In this document: positions 1 through 11,241 of the stretch, one piece after another | Numbering within the stretch: position 1 is the first letter of the stretch | Layout: each line of letters opens with the position of its first letter | From: Anthracocystis setariae | Lineage: Eukaryota > Basidiomycota > Ustilaginomycetes > Ustilaginales > Ustilaginaceae | Direction of reading: 5' to 3' | NCBI GenBank assembly: GCA_928724745.1 | Contig: CAKMXJ010000037.1 | Location: forward strand, 620,001 to 684,000 | Length of the DNA: 64,000 bases | Notes under the pieces: model-generated | What the model saw: the letters and a program-made list of their open reading frames with translations, nothing else | Told to the model about the DNA's origin: nothing | Databases searched by the model: none | Made by a program: the position numbers and the translations under genes

Positions 1-86
1 GGAACGGAAAAGGATGGGATGAGTGGATGATTTGGTGGTAGACTGGGGAGATGATTGGGGGGGGGCAAGATAAAAAAAAAACCAAT

Positions 87-2765
87 TTAGGCGAGATAGT
101 TGTAGATGGTTCTTTGGGATTGATCTCGTTCGAGGTATTCTCTGTCTATGAGGGATTCGATGCGTTTTTTGATGGTTTGAAGGTTTGGATTGAAGCGCGA
201 GGTGAGTTGAGCGACGGTTTCCTGAACGAGTTCATTGTGCGAGAGTTGTTTGCGATTCTTCATGATGCGAACAATGCATGCTTCGACGAGCTGCATTCGT
301 TCCTGTTCGACCTTCTCGTTGGTAGCTTGCCTTTCCTTGACGGATTCGACGCGAGCGGCGATTTGCTGGATCTTGAACCGAGCCAATGGACACGTGAAAG
401 TGTGGTTGAAGCCAAACACATCGTCCTTGTTCACCTCGCGACCTTTCGGCGCCTTGGTGAGAATGCGGAATTTCGCACACGCCAACGACTGCAGTGTTCG
501 CTGCAAATCCTGATCGGGAATGTTGGTAGCCCGTGCAATGTCGCTGTACGATAATTCCTCGACGCCTTCGTCGAACAAGAGCAGTACGACAAGCGCAAAC
601 GTCGACACGTTGATCTCGTGCGTCCGACTCTTGAACCTCACCTTAACGTCGGCACTGCCCAGATTGGAATGCCAGCTCAACACGCGCCCATTATGCTTGG
701 ATTGGTAGAACTCCTCAAACCTCCGCCTCACCTCCATCATTTGCTCGCCCATGGTGCATGCGGGCGCCTGCGCACTGATCGGCCAATTCGTACTCGTCAA
801 GACGTTGACGCTGATCGCAAACGGCATCGGTCTCTCGCTATTCTTGAGCGTACGGTTGAACTCCTCCATGGTCTCCTCGCTCGTTTTCATGTCGTTCAAC
901 ATGCCCTGCAGCTTGGCTACATACCCATGACCCGACTCGATCTTGAGCTTGGCCATCATCCCACGCTCGGCATCATCCGACACACTTCGACCCTGCAACA
1001 GTCGCTTGGCGAGGTGCTGCTTGTAGTAGCGCTCAAACGTATCCTTTTCGTGCAGGAAGCGGAACACCGAGATGGTGTTGCGCAACACCTCGTCCACCTC
1101 GGTCTCGGTCTTACCCTTGAGACCCTTTTTGAGATTTTCGTCGATGAATAGCGAAATGAACTCGGGAGCGCGCTTGTTTGTGTTGATGAACGACTCGAAT
1201 GCTTCGTTGATCGCTGTCTCGCACCCAGTGTCGTTGGCAAATGCGCTGCTGAGCAGAGTGTCGAACTTGTTCTTGAACTCCAACACGTCTTCGACCCACC
1301 GAATCGCCGTCGCCGCCTGGGGAGTGGACGCCTCGCCCTCGGCAGCCTTAGCTTTGCCTTTCGCTGACGCGGGAGCTGCATCTTGTGCTTCTGGCGCAGG
1401 CGGGGTATCTGTCGACAGAGCTTGACTGGAGACTGCGTCGTTGATCAGTTTGCCCCTGGCGGCAATGTACGTCTTGAGGCCGAGACGGAGGGTGTGAGGG
1501 CCTTCCGAGACCTTGTTAAAGAGCGTGTACATGCGGCCGAGGTCGTCCTTGCGATCGTCATCCAGCATGGTGACCAGGCCAGAGCCGGGCATGTCGATGA
1601 TGGTGGCGAGATGATTTGCAAGCAGGTTTTTCTCGAGGAGGTGCTGGAGCGGTTTGGAAGTTTCTGGCTTTAGGAAGACGGCGACGCGATCGGCTTCCTC
1701 GTGCAATCTACGGGCGACATGTGCGAGGTACTTTGCGGCATCGCCTGCGTCAAGCCAACGATCCGCCTCTGCGGCGTAGAATGCTGCCGAGGTGTGCAAA
1801 AAGGCAGGCTCAAAGTCGGTTGAATATACGGAAGCTTCTGGATTTTGGTTGAGCGAGGTGGTGGGCCTGTGCTGGGTGAGATCTGCGAGCATGTCGACGT
1901 TGGACTTGACGAGGGAGCGGCTGATAGCCGATCCTTCTCGTTCGATCTGGATGTGGGTGAGCAAAGTGCTGTAGAGGTAGATGTGGATGGGGTATTTGTT
2001 GGATCGAATGACCGAGTCGCGGAAGATCTCGAGACCGAGCTTGTTGATGGACGAAACCTTGTGGTTGACAACATAGACGCGATCGACGTACTTGAGGACT
2101 TCGGAGAGCTTGGACATGCAGCTGCGATGGTCAAGCCAAGTGTCTCGAATTGCAGTCATGAGACGTTCGCCAGCCTGAATGCGGGCGACAGCATCGGCAC
2201 GATCGCCGGCTTGAGTAGCCGACATGGTGGCTGCCGCCGCTGCAGTCGCGGAGGAGGAAGAGCCACCTTGAATGCGGTCCAGGTTGCCGGTGAACGTTTC
2301 AGTGACAGAGGCAGAAGCGGAGGTGGAGGTGGAGGCGGTGGCTTTGGCCTTGCCCTTAGCATTGTTGGTGGCGGTATCGGGATTGGTGCGAGAAGAGGAG
2401 GCCGGCTGCGAATGGTGTAGCAATGAGTCCGGCAGAATGATTGCTGAAGAGACCGAGGCGGCACCACCGGGTGGGAAAGCGGGGATGATCTTTTCGCGGC
2501 AAAGCTTGTCGAGATGCTGTTGAACCTGCTTTTTGACGCCGTGGTAGAGCATGTCGCCCTGCTGGTAGAGGACGAGGTTGTATGCATAGCGGTAGTGCTC
2601 CTCGTAGCTGAGTTTGGAGATGTTGTGGTTCTGGATTTGGGAGATGGCATGGGCGAGCCTGAGCCACATGTCATCTATGGAGATGTCGAGACCCATCTTC
2701 TTTGGAGGCTTGAGCTTGGTGCCGCGAGTACCACCAGGCCTACGCATGGAGCCTGGGGCGTTCAT
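87..2765 (-). CDS. CUL3: Cullin-3-type scaffold of a ubiquitin ligase
   Basis: Cullin, the elongated scaffold of a RING-type E3 ubiquitin ligase; CUL3 members bind BTB-domain substrate adaptors at the N-terminus and Rbx1 at the C-terminus. From the methionine at 2765 the protein has 892 residues, longer than animal CUL3 because of Ser/Ala/Thr-rich low-complexity inserts near residues 120-200 and 450-480. The N-terminal cullin repeat, the cullin-homology block (DTFERYYKQHLAKRLL) and the C-terminal winged-helix end (ending in YNYLA) are all visible. The NEDD8 acceptor motif IVRIMKNRK puts the modified lysine at about residue 836. The frame stays open for 34 more codons upstream, but those translate a GAGT microsatellite, so I chose the downstream methionine at 2765, followed by a basic N-terminus. 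CUL3 rather than CUL1 or CUL4 is judged by overall resemblance only. No intron is needed. Confidence 0.9.
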   Translation of the reverse strand: MNAPGSMRRPGGTRGTKLKPPKKMGLDISIDDMWLRLAHAISQIQNHNISKLSYEEHYRYAYNLVLYQQGDMLYHGVKKQVQQHLDKLCREKIIPAFPPGGAASVSSAIILPDSLLHHSQPASSSRTNPDTATNNAKGKAKATASTSTSASASVTETFTGNLDRIQGGSSSSATAAAAATMSATQAGDRADAVARIQAGERLMTAIRDTWLDHRSCMSKLSEVLKYVDRVYVVNHKVSSINKLGLEIFRDSVIRSNKYPIHIYLYSTLLTHIQIEREGSAISRSLVKSNVDMLADLTQHRPTTSLNQNPEASVYSTDFEPAFLHTSAAFYAAEADRWLDAGDAAKYLAHVARRLHEEADRVAVFLKPETSKPLQHLLEKNLLANHLATIIDMPGSGLVTMLDDDRKDDLGRMYTLFNKVSEGPHTLRLGLKTYIAARGKLINDAVSSQALSTDTPPAPEAQDAAPASAKGKAKAAEGEASTPQAATAIRWVEDVLEFKNKFDTLLSSAFANDTGCETAINEAFESFINTNKRAPEFISLFIDENLKKGLKGKTETEVDEVLRNTISVFRFLHEKDTFERYYKQHLAKRLLQGRSVSDDAERGMMAKLKIESGHGYVAKLQGMLNDMKTSEETMEEFNRTLKNSERPMPFAISVNVLTSTNWPISAQAPACTMGEQMMEVRRRFEEFYQSKHNGRVLSWHSNLGSADVKVRFKSRTHEINVSTFALVVLLLFDEGVEELSYSDIARATNIPDQDLQRTLQSLACAKFRILTKAPKGREVNKDDVFGFNHTFTCPLARFKIQQIAARVESVKERQATNEKVEQERMQLVEACIVRIMKNRKQLSHNELVQETVAQLTSRFNPNLQTIKKRIESLIDREYLERDQSQRTIYNYLA

Positions 2766-2795
2766 GATGGGCAAATTAGAGAGGGTGAGCCAGCA

Positions 2796-2826
2796 GTGAG
2801 TGAGTGAGTGAGTGAGTGAGTGAGTG
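2796..2826. repeat. GAGT tetranucleotide microsatellite
   Basis: About eight tandem copies of GAGT (read as CACT on the gene strand) lie in the presumed 5' leader of the cullin gene. They would encode a His-Ser-Leu-Thr repeat if the upstream methionine at 2867 were used, which argues against that start. Confidence 0.9.
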
Positions 2827-4202
2827 ATCGAGTAGCTGGAATCCGCAGGGTGGTGTGTGAGTGTCAATGTGTGCGTGTGCGTGTGTAGAAAGCAAGCGTG
2901 CGTGCGGAAGCAGGGAGCGGGTCAGAGAGCTGACAGACAGGATGCTGATGTGTAGTTGAGCGGTTTGTCGGACGTGCCGCGATGCTGACTAGGTTGGGAT
3001 CGTGTCTATCAGAGTAGATGGGCGGCTCAGCTCTTGACAAACGATCCCAAGGCAGGGTGGCGGGGGGGGGGTCTGAGCTCGGCGCTACTGGGAGAGCACG
3101 TATCGGATGGATGCGCAACGAGGGCGTGCCTGTGTTAAACAAGCCTAAGCTCTTTCTCCAAGATGTGTTGTTGCCAATATATGGATAAGCTTGCGTTGGT
3201 GCAGTGATGAGCAAAGTGAGCTATGCAATAATTGTGCTGCACCGAAGCGTGTTGGAAAATTACAGGTAGGCCTCGATGTTGCTCCACTCGAAACAAAGAC
3301 AGACGCACAGTGCAGTGCAGTGCAGTGCAATGGTTCAACTAGGCTGCCGCTGCCGTGCGAGATGACTTTGTGTGCACTTGCGCAAATTTGGGCTGCTGTG
3401 TGTTACATTCTGACGCGTCCACACGCCGAGAAGAGTTATCACGTACGGACTCGATTCGCGGTGGATTACAGTACAGTACAATTGGCCAGGCTTGAGGTTT
3501 TGGGTGGAGCAATACAACAAATTCTATTCAGGCGGATGCATTTCAAAGCGATACGGCAGAGAGGAGGATTGCGAATACAAAATGCAACCAACTCAAGCCA
3601 ACTCAAAGCAGCTCAAAGTCCAGCTGCATTCAGAGCTTGGGCTTGGGCTTGGGCTTGGGCTTGGCTTGGTGCTTCTTGGCTTTCTGGTGTTGGCTGCCTG
3701 CTCATCGGGAGGCCCGGTTCTGTGCGTCGAGTGAATGAATGAATGAATGAATGAATGAATGAATGATTTTGACCAAACGGGGCTTGGTGCTGTGACGATT
3801 CGCTCACCGCGACGGGGCTTTAGTGCGCTCGCCAACTTTCCGCCTTTCTTATTGCCGCTGTTTGCATCCGCTCATGCGTTACTCGCTACTATCTCCCATC
3901 ATACCGCTCGGCGCACCGTCCGAACCCGCTTGCAATCTCACCCTCACCCTCATTCGCACTCGCACTCGCACTCGCACCTCCAGCTCTGACAACCTATCCA
4001 TCTCCGTACAAGCCACTCAGCCGACCGCATACCACATCCGGTGTTTCTCTCTGCAGCGGCGTCACCATTCATCACCTATCTCTTCCATCTGCCGACCCGA
4101 CCGACCTGCTGCATCTGCCAGCGCTGCCTCCTCCAGCTCAAAGCCGCTTGCTCACTTCACTGGTAGCACGTACGCGCTCAGCTTGCTCCACTTGCATCCA
4201 TT
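2827..4202. other. Divergent intergenic region with simple repeats
   Basis: Spacer between the divergently transcribed cullin and Sds3-like genes; no convincing coding frame. It contains a G10 run near 3061, a CAGTG repeat (about 3308-3330), TACAGTACAGTAC (about 3470), a GGGCTT repeat (about 3636-3664), a GAAT repeat (about 3733-3764) and a CACTCG repeat (about 3955-3978). ORFs here translate the repeats and are not supported. Confidence 0.7.
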
Positions 4203-6415
4203 ATGGCCTCCTCACTCGACCGTCAGCAGATCGCACCGCAGATGTCCGGTCCAAAGCGGCACGTCAATCATCCAGACCGATACGACCATCCACCTATGCC
4301 GCATCACATGCATCAGGATCCTTATCAGAACGCTCCAAGTAAGTTTCTTCTCTACCAACATCTTTTTCTCATCTCTTTGCGACAAGCAGCCATCTCCATG
4401 CCCTCTCACCTATGTCTACAACAACAATGCTGACCCCAGTCCATCGTTTGCTGCCTTCCATCCGCCATCCGTCCCGTTTCTGATATCCATTTCAACTCCA
4501 CATAGGCTACCCACCTGGTCCTTCCTATCCCTCTCGCGCTGATCCAGGCCGTCCGCCGCCGGGCATGCATCATCATCATCGACCACCTTCGCCACCGCCC
4601 ATGTCTCATCGTGATCCACGCGCGGCTATGCCTCCTCCCCCTTCTGCAATGATGGCTATGCCTCCCAACGATCGATACCCCATGCCTCCTTACCGACCAA
4701 GTCCCGGCCCTGGTCCTCACCCGCCTTCCCCTTCGTGGCAGAACCAGCAGCTCTACCAGGGCCCTCCACCACCCGCCGCAGCCGGTCTTCCACCTCACCT
4801 CCACCAGCCAGCCTATAACAACGTCCCACCTCAGCTCCGTGACTCGCCCCACATGCCACATCACATGCCTCTTCCGCCCCCTCATCATGCTGGTGGTCCA
4901 CCGCTGCCGCCACACAATGTAGTTGGCGCTCCAGCTAGTGCCATTTCGGAATCCCACGCCAAGCACCTCGCATCGCCCGCTTCGGCTAACCGCAAATCGC
5001 CCAAACCATCAGCCAAGACTAATCGCAAGGAAAAGAAGGAAAAGGATGCCACCACTGGCTCTGCAGCTATGGCCAAGAATGCCAGCACCGAAACCGTTGC
5101 CTCCAAGCGCACCAACAACAAGGCTGACAAGGCGGCGGCGGCGGCGGCGGCAGCTGCAGCAGCTGCTGGTGCTGCTGGTGCTACTACTATTGATACTGCT
5201 GCTGCTGCTGGTGCTACCAATGCTGCTGCCAACACAGCCGCTTCCAACATCGCAGCTTCGCAGGCCGATACCAGCGCGCCCGCAGCGACCGAGAGCAAGA
5301 AGGACAAGAAGCGCAAAGAAGTCATTGATCGCATCCACCGAATCCACTTTGAGACGATCGAAAACCGCGACGGCCTCTATCAGGAACTCTATCACGCGCT
5401 CACTTCTTCGTACACCACACTCCTTTCCAACCCCGCCAGGTCAAGACACTACACGCTCGAGCTCACACGTCTCACCTTGGAACGCGATGCGGCACTACGA
5501 GAGACGGCTCTCCTCCACGCTCACCAGCTCGAATCCGCACGCTTGGCATACGAGAACGAGAAGCACAAAGTGGATGAGGAAGCGCGTCTGGCCAAGCGTG
5601 GCGCTCGAGAAAAGTTGCTGGCGGTGGTCGAGGCCACCAAGAAGAGGCTGCAGGAGGAGAAGGAAGGTGGCGATGTTGCCGTCGACGCCTTCTTTGACAG
5701 TTGCCAGCGACCACATACCACAAGGAAGCTGCGTGACAAAGCGACAAGCCGCAGAGCAGGTGGAGGCGGCGCCACCGAGGACGACAGCGATGCTGCCAAG
5801 CGAGTCAATGGCCACGCTGGCGCGTCAGGGTTGGGCATGGTCAGCGGTCTTCAAGAGCTTATCGCGCTATCTGGATTTGGTCGTGACGAGGTTGGTGGCT
5901 CAGGTCGACTGGGACTCACGTCTGGACTCGACCTTGGCGGCCTTGGTCTTTCGTTTGGCGGCGGAGGCGATCTGCTCTCTGGCGCAGGTATGGGCGACAG
6001 CAGCTATATGGGTGGAATGAGTCGCAATCTGAGCGTCATCGGTGGTGCCAACGGCACGGTCGGTGGCGTCAAAGGCGGTTCCAAGAAGAAAGGTGCATCA
6101 AAGGCAGCCGCCGCCGCCGCCGCCGCCGCCGCTGCTGCAGCTGCATCTGCCGCTGCTGCCCGCGAAGCCTCTGCTACTGGTGGTGACGACGATGATCCGA
6201 ACAGCAGAGTGGCCGCAGCAGCCGCCGCCGCCGCTGCTGCTGCGGCTGCTGCGGCTGCGGCTGCTGCATCGGCCGTTGTGACGACATCAGGTGGAAGGTT
6301 GAGATGGGATGCAGGCAAATCGCTCAACCAGCTGACGCCGGCCAAGGACTTTGAGATCGAGTCGGATCTGATCAACATCCGCAAGACGAATGGCAAGCGT
6401 GCAAGGCGCAAGTAG
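4203..6415 (+). CDS. Sds3/Dep1-like subunit of a Sin3 histone deacetylase complex
   Basis: Two exons, 4203-4338 and 4506-6415. The intron 4339-4505 has GTAAGT and ATAG ends and joins the frame exactly, giving 681 residues. Residues about 1-170 are rich in Pro, His and Met and probably disordered. A charged coiled-coil region (about 315-440, from KKDKKRKEVIDRIHRIHFE to KKRLQEEKEG) resembles the Sds3-like domain, and the C-terminal LTPAKDFEIESDLINIRK segment resembles the tail of Dep1/Sds3 proteins. Known members bridge Sin3 and the Rpd3-class deacetylase and act in nuclear repression. Three long alanine runs (about 254-268, 530-546, 563-582) and a Gly-rich segment (about 420-510) separate the domains. 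The family call rests on pattern recognition and could also be a BRMS1-type paralogue; the gene model is firmer than the function. Confidence 0.62.
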
Positions 6416-8292
6416 ATGCGGCGCCACCACTATGTAGCTCTATGTACAAGTTTTCGGTTCTCGAAGATACCTTTATGCTCTGATAGTAATGCAATGCAAC
6501 ACGTAACTCTCGTCTGGATGGGTCGGTCTCTGTCTCGCAATCACATCGGGGACAGGTTGCAGATCTGGCGATTTTTTTTTTTTTTTTTTTTTTCAAAAAA
6601 AATGGTGAAATCTGCGATCAGATCGGCTTGAAAGGCAAGAAAGATCCAAAATGGAAGATCCAACGGAAAAAGTTGTTGAGGCCACACGACGGAGCTGGCG
6701 GAAAAATTCACCGGTGCGGTAGGGTATGCACCAAGTGCAATGCGCAGGCTTTCAGGCGAAATTCCGAAAAAAAAAAGAACCAAAGAACCAAAGAAGGCGT
6801 AGCTGGCGGGGGAGGCGCGGCTCTATCGGATCTTGTTCCGACAAGCGCTTTTTTTTTTTTTTTTGGCTGACGTGACGATGCTCGTGTGGGAACTCGATCG
6901 CGGACTTGGAAGTGTGTCTCGGTGGTCGATAATAGTATTGGTTGTCTGTGCAGCTGTTGTCTGCTGCGATGGATCGAGGGATGGACGAGGTGAGTTTCGG
7001 TTGAACCAAGTCCATCTGCACGGGTTTTCCGCGGGATCCCAGCCAAAGCGAAGCGATCTTTTGCGAACGGTACGGCTATGATACTGTAGCTCGTTGTAAC
7101 TAGGCTGCTATGCGATCATCACTGACACATAGGGGTTTGCTGTATGAAACGTTACAAAGCGGACGTAGCGATAAGGATTGTGAGGAGATGGCGGACCATA
7201 GCCCCCGCACTGCGCTTAACTAACTGTAACTGTGTACCCAAGTAACAAATGGGGTGGGCGCGATTCACATTCGGCCCACGCCGATCCGTGGGGTGTGCGG
7301 TAGTGGATGCAATCAGAAAAGCACATGGTCGAGTGACTGTGACCTTGTGATTGCTACAGCACTTTACTACTGTACAATACAGTACAGTACACTGGCCTAT
7401 GCCGAACAAAGATTGCCCAATGAATCAATCTACTCGGCTCAGCCAATTTCGCCCCTCGCTCGGTCTCTTGGTTGCAGCGGCGATATCAGGATTATTCTCA
7501 CACTCCAAAGGCGGGCACAATCAGCTCAGATTTCTCTGCCAACATCACCAGCCATTCAGCCCCCTCTGTGACTCGGATTGGCTCCAGTCATTCGGCATTA
7601 TATGGTACGTGTGCGGCGTGGACCAACCAACAGCACAGGTTGCAGCACAGCAGCCAAAAAAGATCTTCGGTGGTGCTGTATGACCAAAAGTGGTACAGTA
7701 GCGTGCCGTGCCGGTGACAGTGTATTACCGCGGGTTGACTACTTTGACCGTACAGTACAGTGCGACGACAAAGCTGGGCTGCCGTGAATTTGACCGATTT
7801 CTCCACTTTACGCCGTTCGCCCTCTCAACATTCGTGATTCCATTTCTGCCTTTCTTTGCTTGCCAAACTCGCAAAGATTTGCGAGAAGGTGCACTAATGG
7901 ATTGCAAAGACCGATGTCATATTTTTTTTTTTGGTCAGTTACAGTGAAACCCAAATTGTTGGTTGGCTGGCTGACTGACTGGCAGCACAGTTCTGCCGCT
8001 CTGCTGCCCTAAAACTTGTTTCCGCTATCGCCGCCGACTCGTTGCCATCTACATGTCTATCCTACAACATCATATATACAGCACTGCGACCTACATCGCT
8101 TTGTCGGTCAGTGCCATATCGGTTAAAGTCTCATCTGGTATGACCAAGTTCAACTTTCGGCTTACATAACTACACCCTTCGTGCCCTCGGCAAAAACCAT
8201 CTACCGTATCGCACCGCACCGCACTGCATACCACATCGCCGTCCTCACCACCAGCCCTTGTCACCACAACCACCATCAACTGCTTGAACGCC
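6416..8292. other. Intergenic region without supported gene
   Basis: About 1.9 kb between two plus-strand genes. It holds a T21 tract followed by A7 (6571-6602), an A10 run (about 6768), a T16 run (about 6849-6864), a T11 run near 7921, and two clusters of TACAGTAC (about 7376-7391 and 7750-7760). The end, about 8040-8292, is pyrimidine- and ACC-rich with no long reading frame, consistent with the promoter and leader of the MFS gene. Confidence 0.6.
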
Positions 8293-10410
8293 ATGGCTCA
8301 TTCTAGTGGTGATCATAATAACGCCTCGGCACTCCATTCGCCCACAGAAACCGCCGTCGCAGCCACCATCTCTTCTAGCAGCACTACACCCGTCTCATCC
8401 CCAATAGACACCTCCAAGAAATCTTGCATGCCTCCAGACCTAGAGTCTCAGTCTGATCATCCACCCGCAGCATCCGCAAGCAGCCTTGAGCGCCCCAACT
8501 CAACCGAGATGGCTTCCAAGCTCGACCATGCCCACTCCGACCATATTACCCACACCCTTGACCGCGACCACGACCACGACCACGACCCCGACCACGTCCA
8601 CCCAGATCATCACGATGGTGCGACCACCTCTGCACCCACTCCAGATAGCGTAACAGATCACAAGGTCCACCTCTCGGACCAGACCAACTTCCTTCCAACC
8701 AAGCAGGTCATCCTCTGTTTCGCCGGTCTCTCTGCAGCTCTGTTGGTCGCCTTGCTAGATCAGTCCATCATCAGCACTGCTCTTAGCACCATCACCGAAT
8801 CCTTCCATGCCGGCAATGAAAGTTCCTGGCTGTCCACCTCGTATCTTTTGACATCCACCGCAGCCAGCCCACTCTACGGCAGATTCAGCGACATCTTTGG
8901 CAGAAAGACGTGCGTCATTGTCGCGCTCGTCGGCTTTTTGATCGGAAGTGCCCTTTGTGCCGCCGCACAGTCTGTCACCCAACTCATCGTCTTCCGTGCT
9001 TTCTCCGGTCTGTTCGGAGGTGGCATCGTGTCTCTGGTCATGGTCATTGTTAGCGACGTCGTCACGCTACGAGAGCGTGGCAAGTACCAGGGCATGTTGG
9101 GCGTCGTTGTTGCCATCTCCAACGCCAATGGTCCGCTTGTCGGCGGTGCACTTGCCTCTGTCGGCTGGCGTTGGTGCTTCATCATTGCCCTGCCCATCAG
9201 TGTCGTCGCCCTGATCAGCGTCATCTTTCTGCTCCCGCTCAAAAAAGTGGATGGCAGCGTCAAGGAGAAGCTCGCCAAGATCGACTACCTAGGCACCGCC
9301 CTCGTCCTGTCGGGAACCACGCTGTTGTTGCTAGGACTCAACTGGGGTGGTCAGCAGTATGCCTGGTCTAGCCCACATGTCTTGGTGACGCTCATCCTGG
9401 GAGCTTGCGTTTTTGTCGTCTTTTTCCTTGTCGAGGCTCGATTTGCAGCGCTGCCACTTGTTCCTATGCGCCTTTTACACATCACAACCGTGTGCAGCGT
9501 TCTGGTACAGACGGCCTGCTCTGGCGGTTTGTTCTACATGCTGCTCTTCTTTGTTCCACAGTTCACCCAAGTGGTCAAGGGCTATTCGGGTGTCAAAGCA
9601 GGCGTCACCCTGGTTCCGCTCATGGCTGTTCAGGCGAGCTACGCAGTGATCGCCGGTGTCATCATCTCCAAGACGGGCAAGTACAAATTCATCATCGTCG
9701 CTGGCTTTGCCATCTTCGCCACGGGCGTCGGTCTGCTCTCGACGCTCAACCAGCACACGTCGCTGGCAAAGATGATTGGCTTCCTCATGCTGTCGGGTTT
9801 CGGCGCTGGTGGTACGCTTCAGACCACGTTGGTCGCCATTCAAAATGCCGTCGAGCGTAAAGACCTTGCCGTGGTCACTTCGGCGCGCAACTTTATGCGT
9901 CTCTTCGGAGGAACACTTTCGCTCGCCATCTCGTACACCATTCTCAACAACACGGTTCGCAGCCAAGTCAAAGGCTTGCCAGCGGATGTGATCCGTCAAG
10001 TGGTGCGCAAGCCGAAGCTCATCACCGACGGACACTTTGACGAGGCAACCTCGCAGGTGCTGATGGACGCGTACGTGCTGGGGTTTAGGAACGTGTTTAG
10101 GTTCGGCCTCGGGCTGATCTTGCTCGCCTTTGTGATTACGCTGCTGTTCACCAAGGAGTTCAGCCTAGACAGGAATGATGATGCCAAGAGGAAGGAGGAG
10201 GGTAAGCAGTGGATGGCGGAGAAAAAGCAGAAGAAACTCGCCAAGAGCGCCGCGCAGAGCAGGAGAGCTTCGCATGAATCAAGTCATGCTGTCAATACGC
10301 AGCAGAAGGATGGTGAGGTTGAGAATGAGGAGGCGCAGGCGCAGGCGCAGGCCCAGGTGGATTTGGAGAAAGGTATTGTTTCGCAGTCCACTTCGCGGGT
10401 AGTTGGGTGA
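8293..10410 (+). CDS. MFS drug/toxin exporter of the DHA2 (14-helix) family
   Basis: Plasma-membrane proton antiporter of the major facilitator superfamily. The ATG in CGCCATGG at 8293 gives 705 residues; an in-frame TTG nine bases upstream is not a credible fungal start. Residues about 1-135 are hydrophilic, with a His/Asp run (DHDHDHDPDHVHPDHH). Transmembrane segments start near residue 138 (VILCFAGLSAALLVALLDQ). The family A motif is present (LYGRFSDIFGRK), as is the motif-C-like NANGPLVGGALAS. About 14 hydrophobic segments can be counted to residue about 620, followed by a basic Lys/Arg-rich cytosolic tail with a QAQAQAQ run. The His-rich N-terminus might bind metal, but that is speculation; the substrate cannot be told. 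No gene cluster surrounds it. Confidence 0.9.
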   Translation: MAHSSGDHNNASALHSPTETAVAATISSSSTTPVSSPIDTSKKSCMPPDLESQSDHPPAASASSLERPNSTEMASKLDHAHSDHITHTLDRDHDHDHDPDHVHPDHHDGATTSAPTPDSVTDHKVHLSDQTNFLPTKQVILCFAGLSAALLVALLDQSIISTALSTITESFHAGNESSWLSTSYLLTSTAASPLYGRFSDIFGRKTCVIVALVGFLIGSALCAAAQSVTQLIVFRAFSGLFGGGIVSLVMVIVSDVVTLRERGKYQGMLGVVVAISNANGPLVGGALASVGWRWCFIIALPISVVALISVIFLLPLKKVDGSVKEKLAKIDYLGTALVLSGTTLLLLGLNWGGQQYAWSSPHVLVTLILGACVFVVFFLVEARFAALPLVPMRLLHITTVCSVLVQTACSGGLFYMLLFFVPQFTQVVKGYSGVKAGVTLVPLMAVQASYAVIAGVIISKTGKYKFIIVAGFAIFATGVGLLSTLNQHTSLAKMIGFLMLSGFGAGGTLQTTLVAIQNAVERKDLAVVTSARNFMRLFGGTLSLAISYTILNNTVRSQVKGLPADVIRQVVRKPKLITDGHFDEATSQVLMDAYVLGFRNVFRFGLGLILLAFVITLLFTKEFSLDRNDDAKRKEEGKQWMAEKKQKKLAKSAAQSRRASHESSHAVNTQQKDGEVENEEAQAQAQAQVDLEKGIVSQSTSRVVG

Positions 10411-10772
10411 ACAAGGTCTGTCTACAAGTCTGATGTCGTTTGTTTTTCGCATCTATGTATTTCTAGCAATCAAGTCAGTCGATCATATCCTCACACATAC
10501 AGAAGAGGTATTGCCAACATTGTCGACATGGTTCGGTGTGCGCTTGTACTGTAGGATTCGATGCTGATGTGGGGGTTGAGAAGTTTGACATAAATTTTGG
10601 TGGGTAGAGTTGGTAGTAGAGTGTGGATACAGTATGCGGTTAGGTTTGAAGCGGTACAGTATGCAGGGCCTTCTTTTTTTCATTTCACATGTGAGGTGGG
10701 GGCGGGGGCGGGGGGGGGGGCACGGGGACTACAGCTTTGTGCGGGGGGTGACGGAGAAATTCATTTTGAGCC

Positions 10773-10803
<31 letters not shown>

Positions 10804-10904
10804 CATTTCGTCATATAATACATTGCCGCCTACTGTATGCTTACCTTCTTCCACCCTTCCTGCCACCTTGTTATCTTCAACCCACTCTAACCCCACCATT
10901 CACC
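10411..10904. other. Intergenic region with G-run and poly-T tract
   Basis: Downstream of the MFS gene. It contains a G-rich block with four or more G-runs (10698-10720, G-quadruplex potential), a second G run near 10743, and a T25 tract at 10779-10803. The last 60 bases are pyrimidine-rich and lead into the small ORF at 10905. No other coding signal. Confidence 0.6.
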
Positions 10905-11207
10905 ATGATCACCGACCTAATCCTCCTCTTAATCACCTTCACCATCATCGGAGGACTCTTCCTCCTAATCTCCTCCTCCATAACCCCCCCTCCCCCCAAC
11001 TCCACCCACAAAAAACCAAAACTATCCCCCTCCCACACCTTCACAAACACCTCAATCGATTGGAACCAAAACCAACTCAACCTCAAAACCTCACTCCGTC
11101 CCAAATCCCAACAACAAATCCTAGAATCCGCAGACCAACTCGGCAGAGACAGCGGAAAATTCATCTCTTCTCACACAGACAGCTTCTCCTTCGGCAAAAT
11201 GCAATAG
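10905..11207 (+). CDS. Possible small single-span membrane protein
   Basis: 100 codons starting in a good context (CACCATGATC) after a long pyrimidine-rich leader. The first 25 residues form one hydrophobic helix (ITDLILLLITFTIIGGLFLLI), followed by a polar Pro/Ser/Thr/Gln-rich tail ending GKMQ. It fits a tail-out signal anchor of a small membrane protein. It ends 34 bases before the end of the convergently oriented Rad2-like gene. I recognise no family. It may be a chance frame in untranslated sequence; the start context and the single clean hydrophobic segment are the only support. Confidence 0.35.
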   Translation: MITDLILLLITFTIIGGLFLLISSSITPPPPNSTHKKPKLSPSHTFTNTSIDWNQNQLNLKTSLRPKSQQQILESADQLGRDSGKFISSHTDSFSFGKMQ

Positions 11208-11241
11208 TGTTTGGATTCATAACATTCAACCCAGACTACTA

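Noticed and set aside
2766..2867. 34-residue N-terminal extension of the cullin
   Set aside because: It translates a GAGT microsatellite; the downstream ATG gives a more plausible N-terminus.
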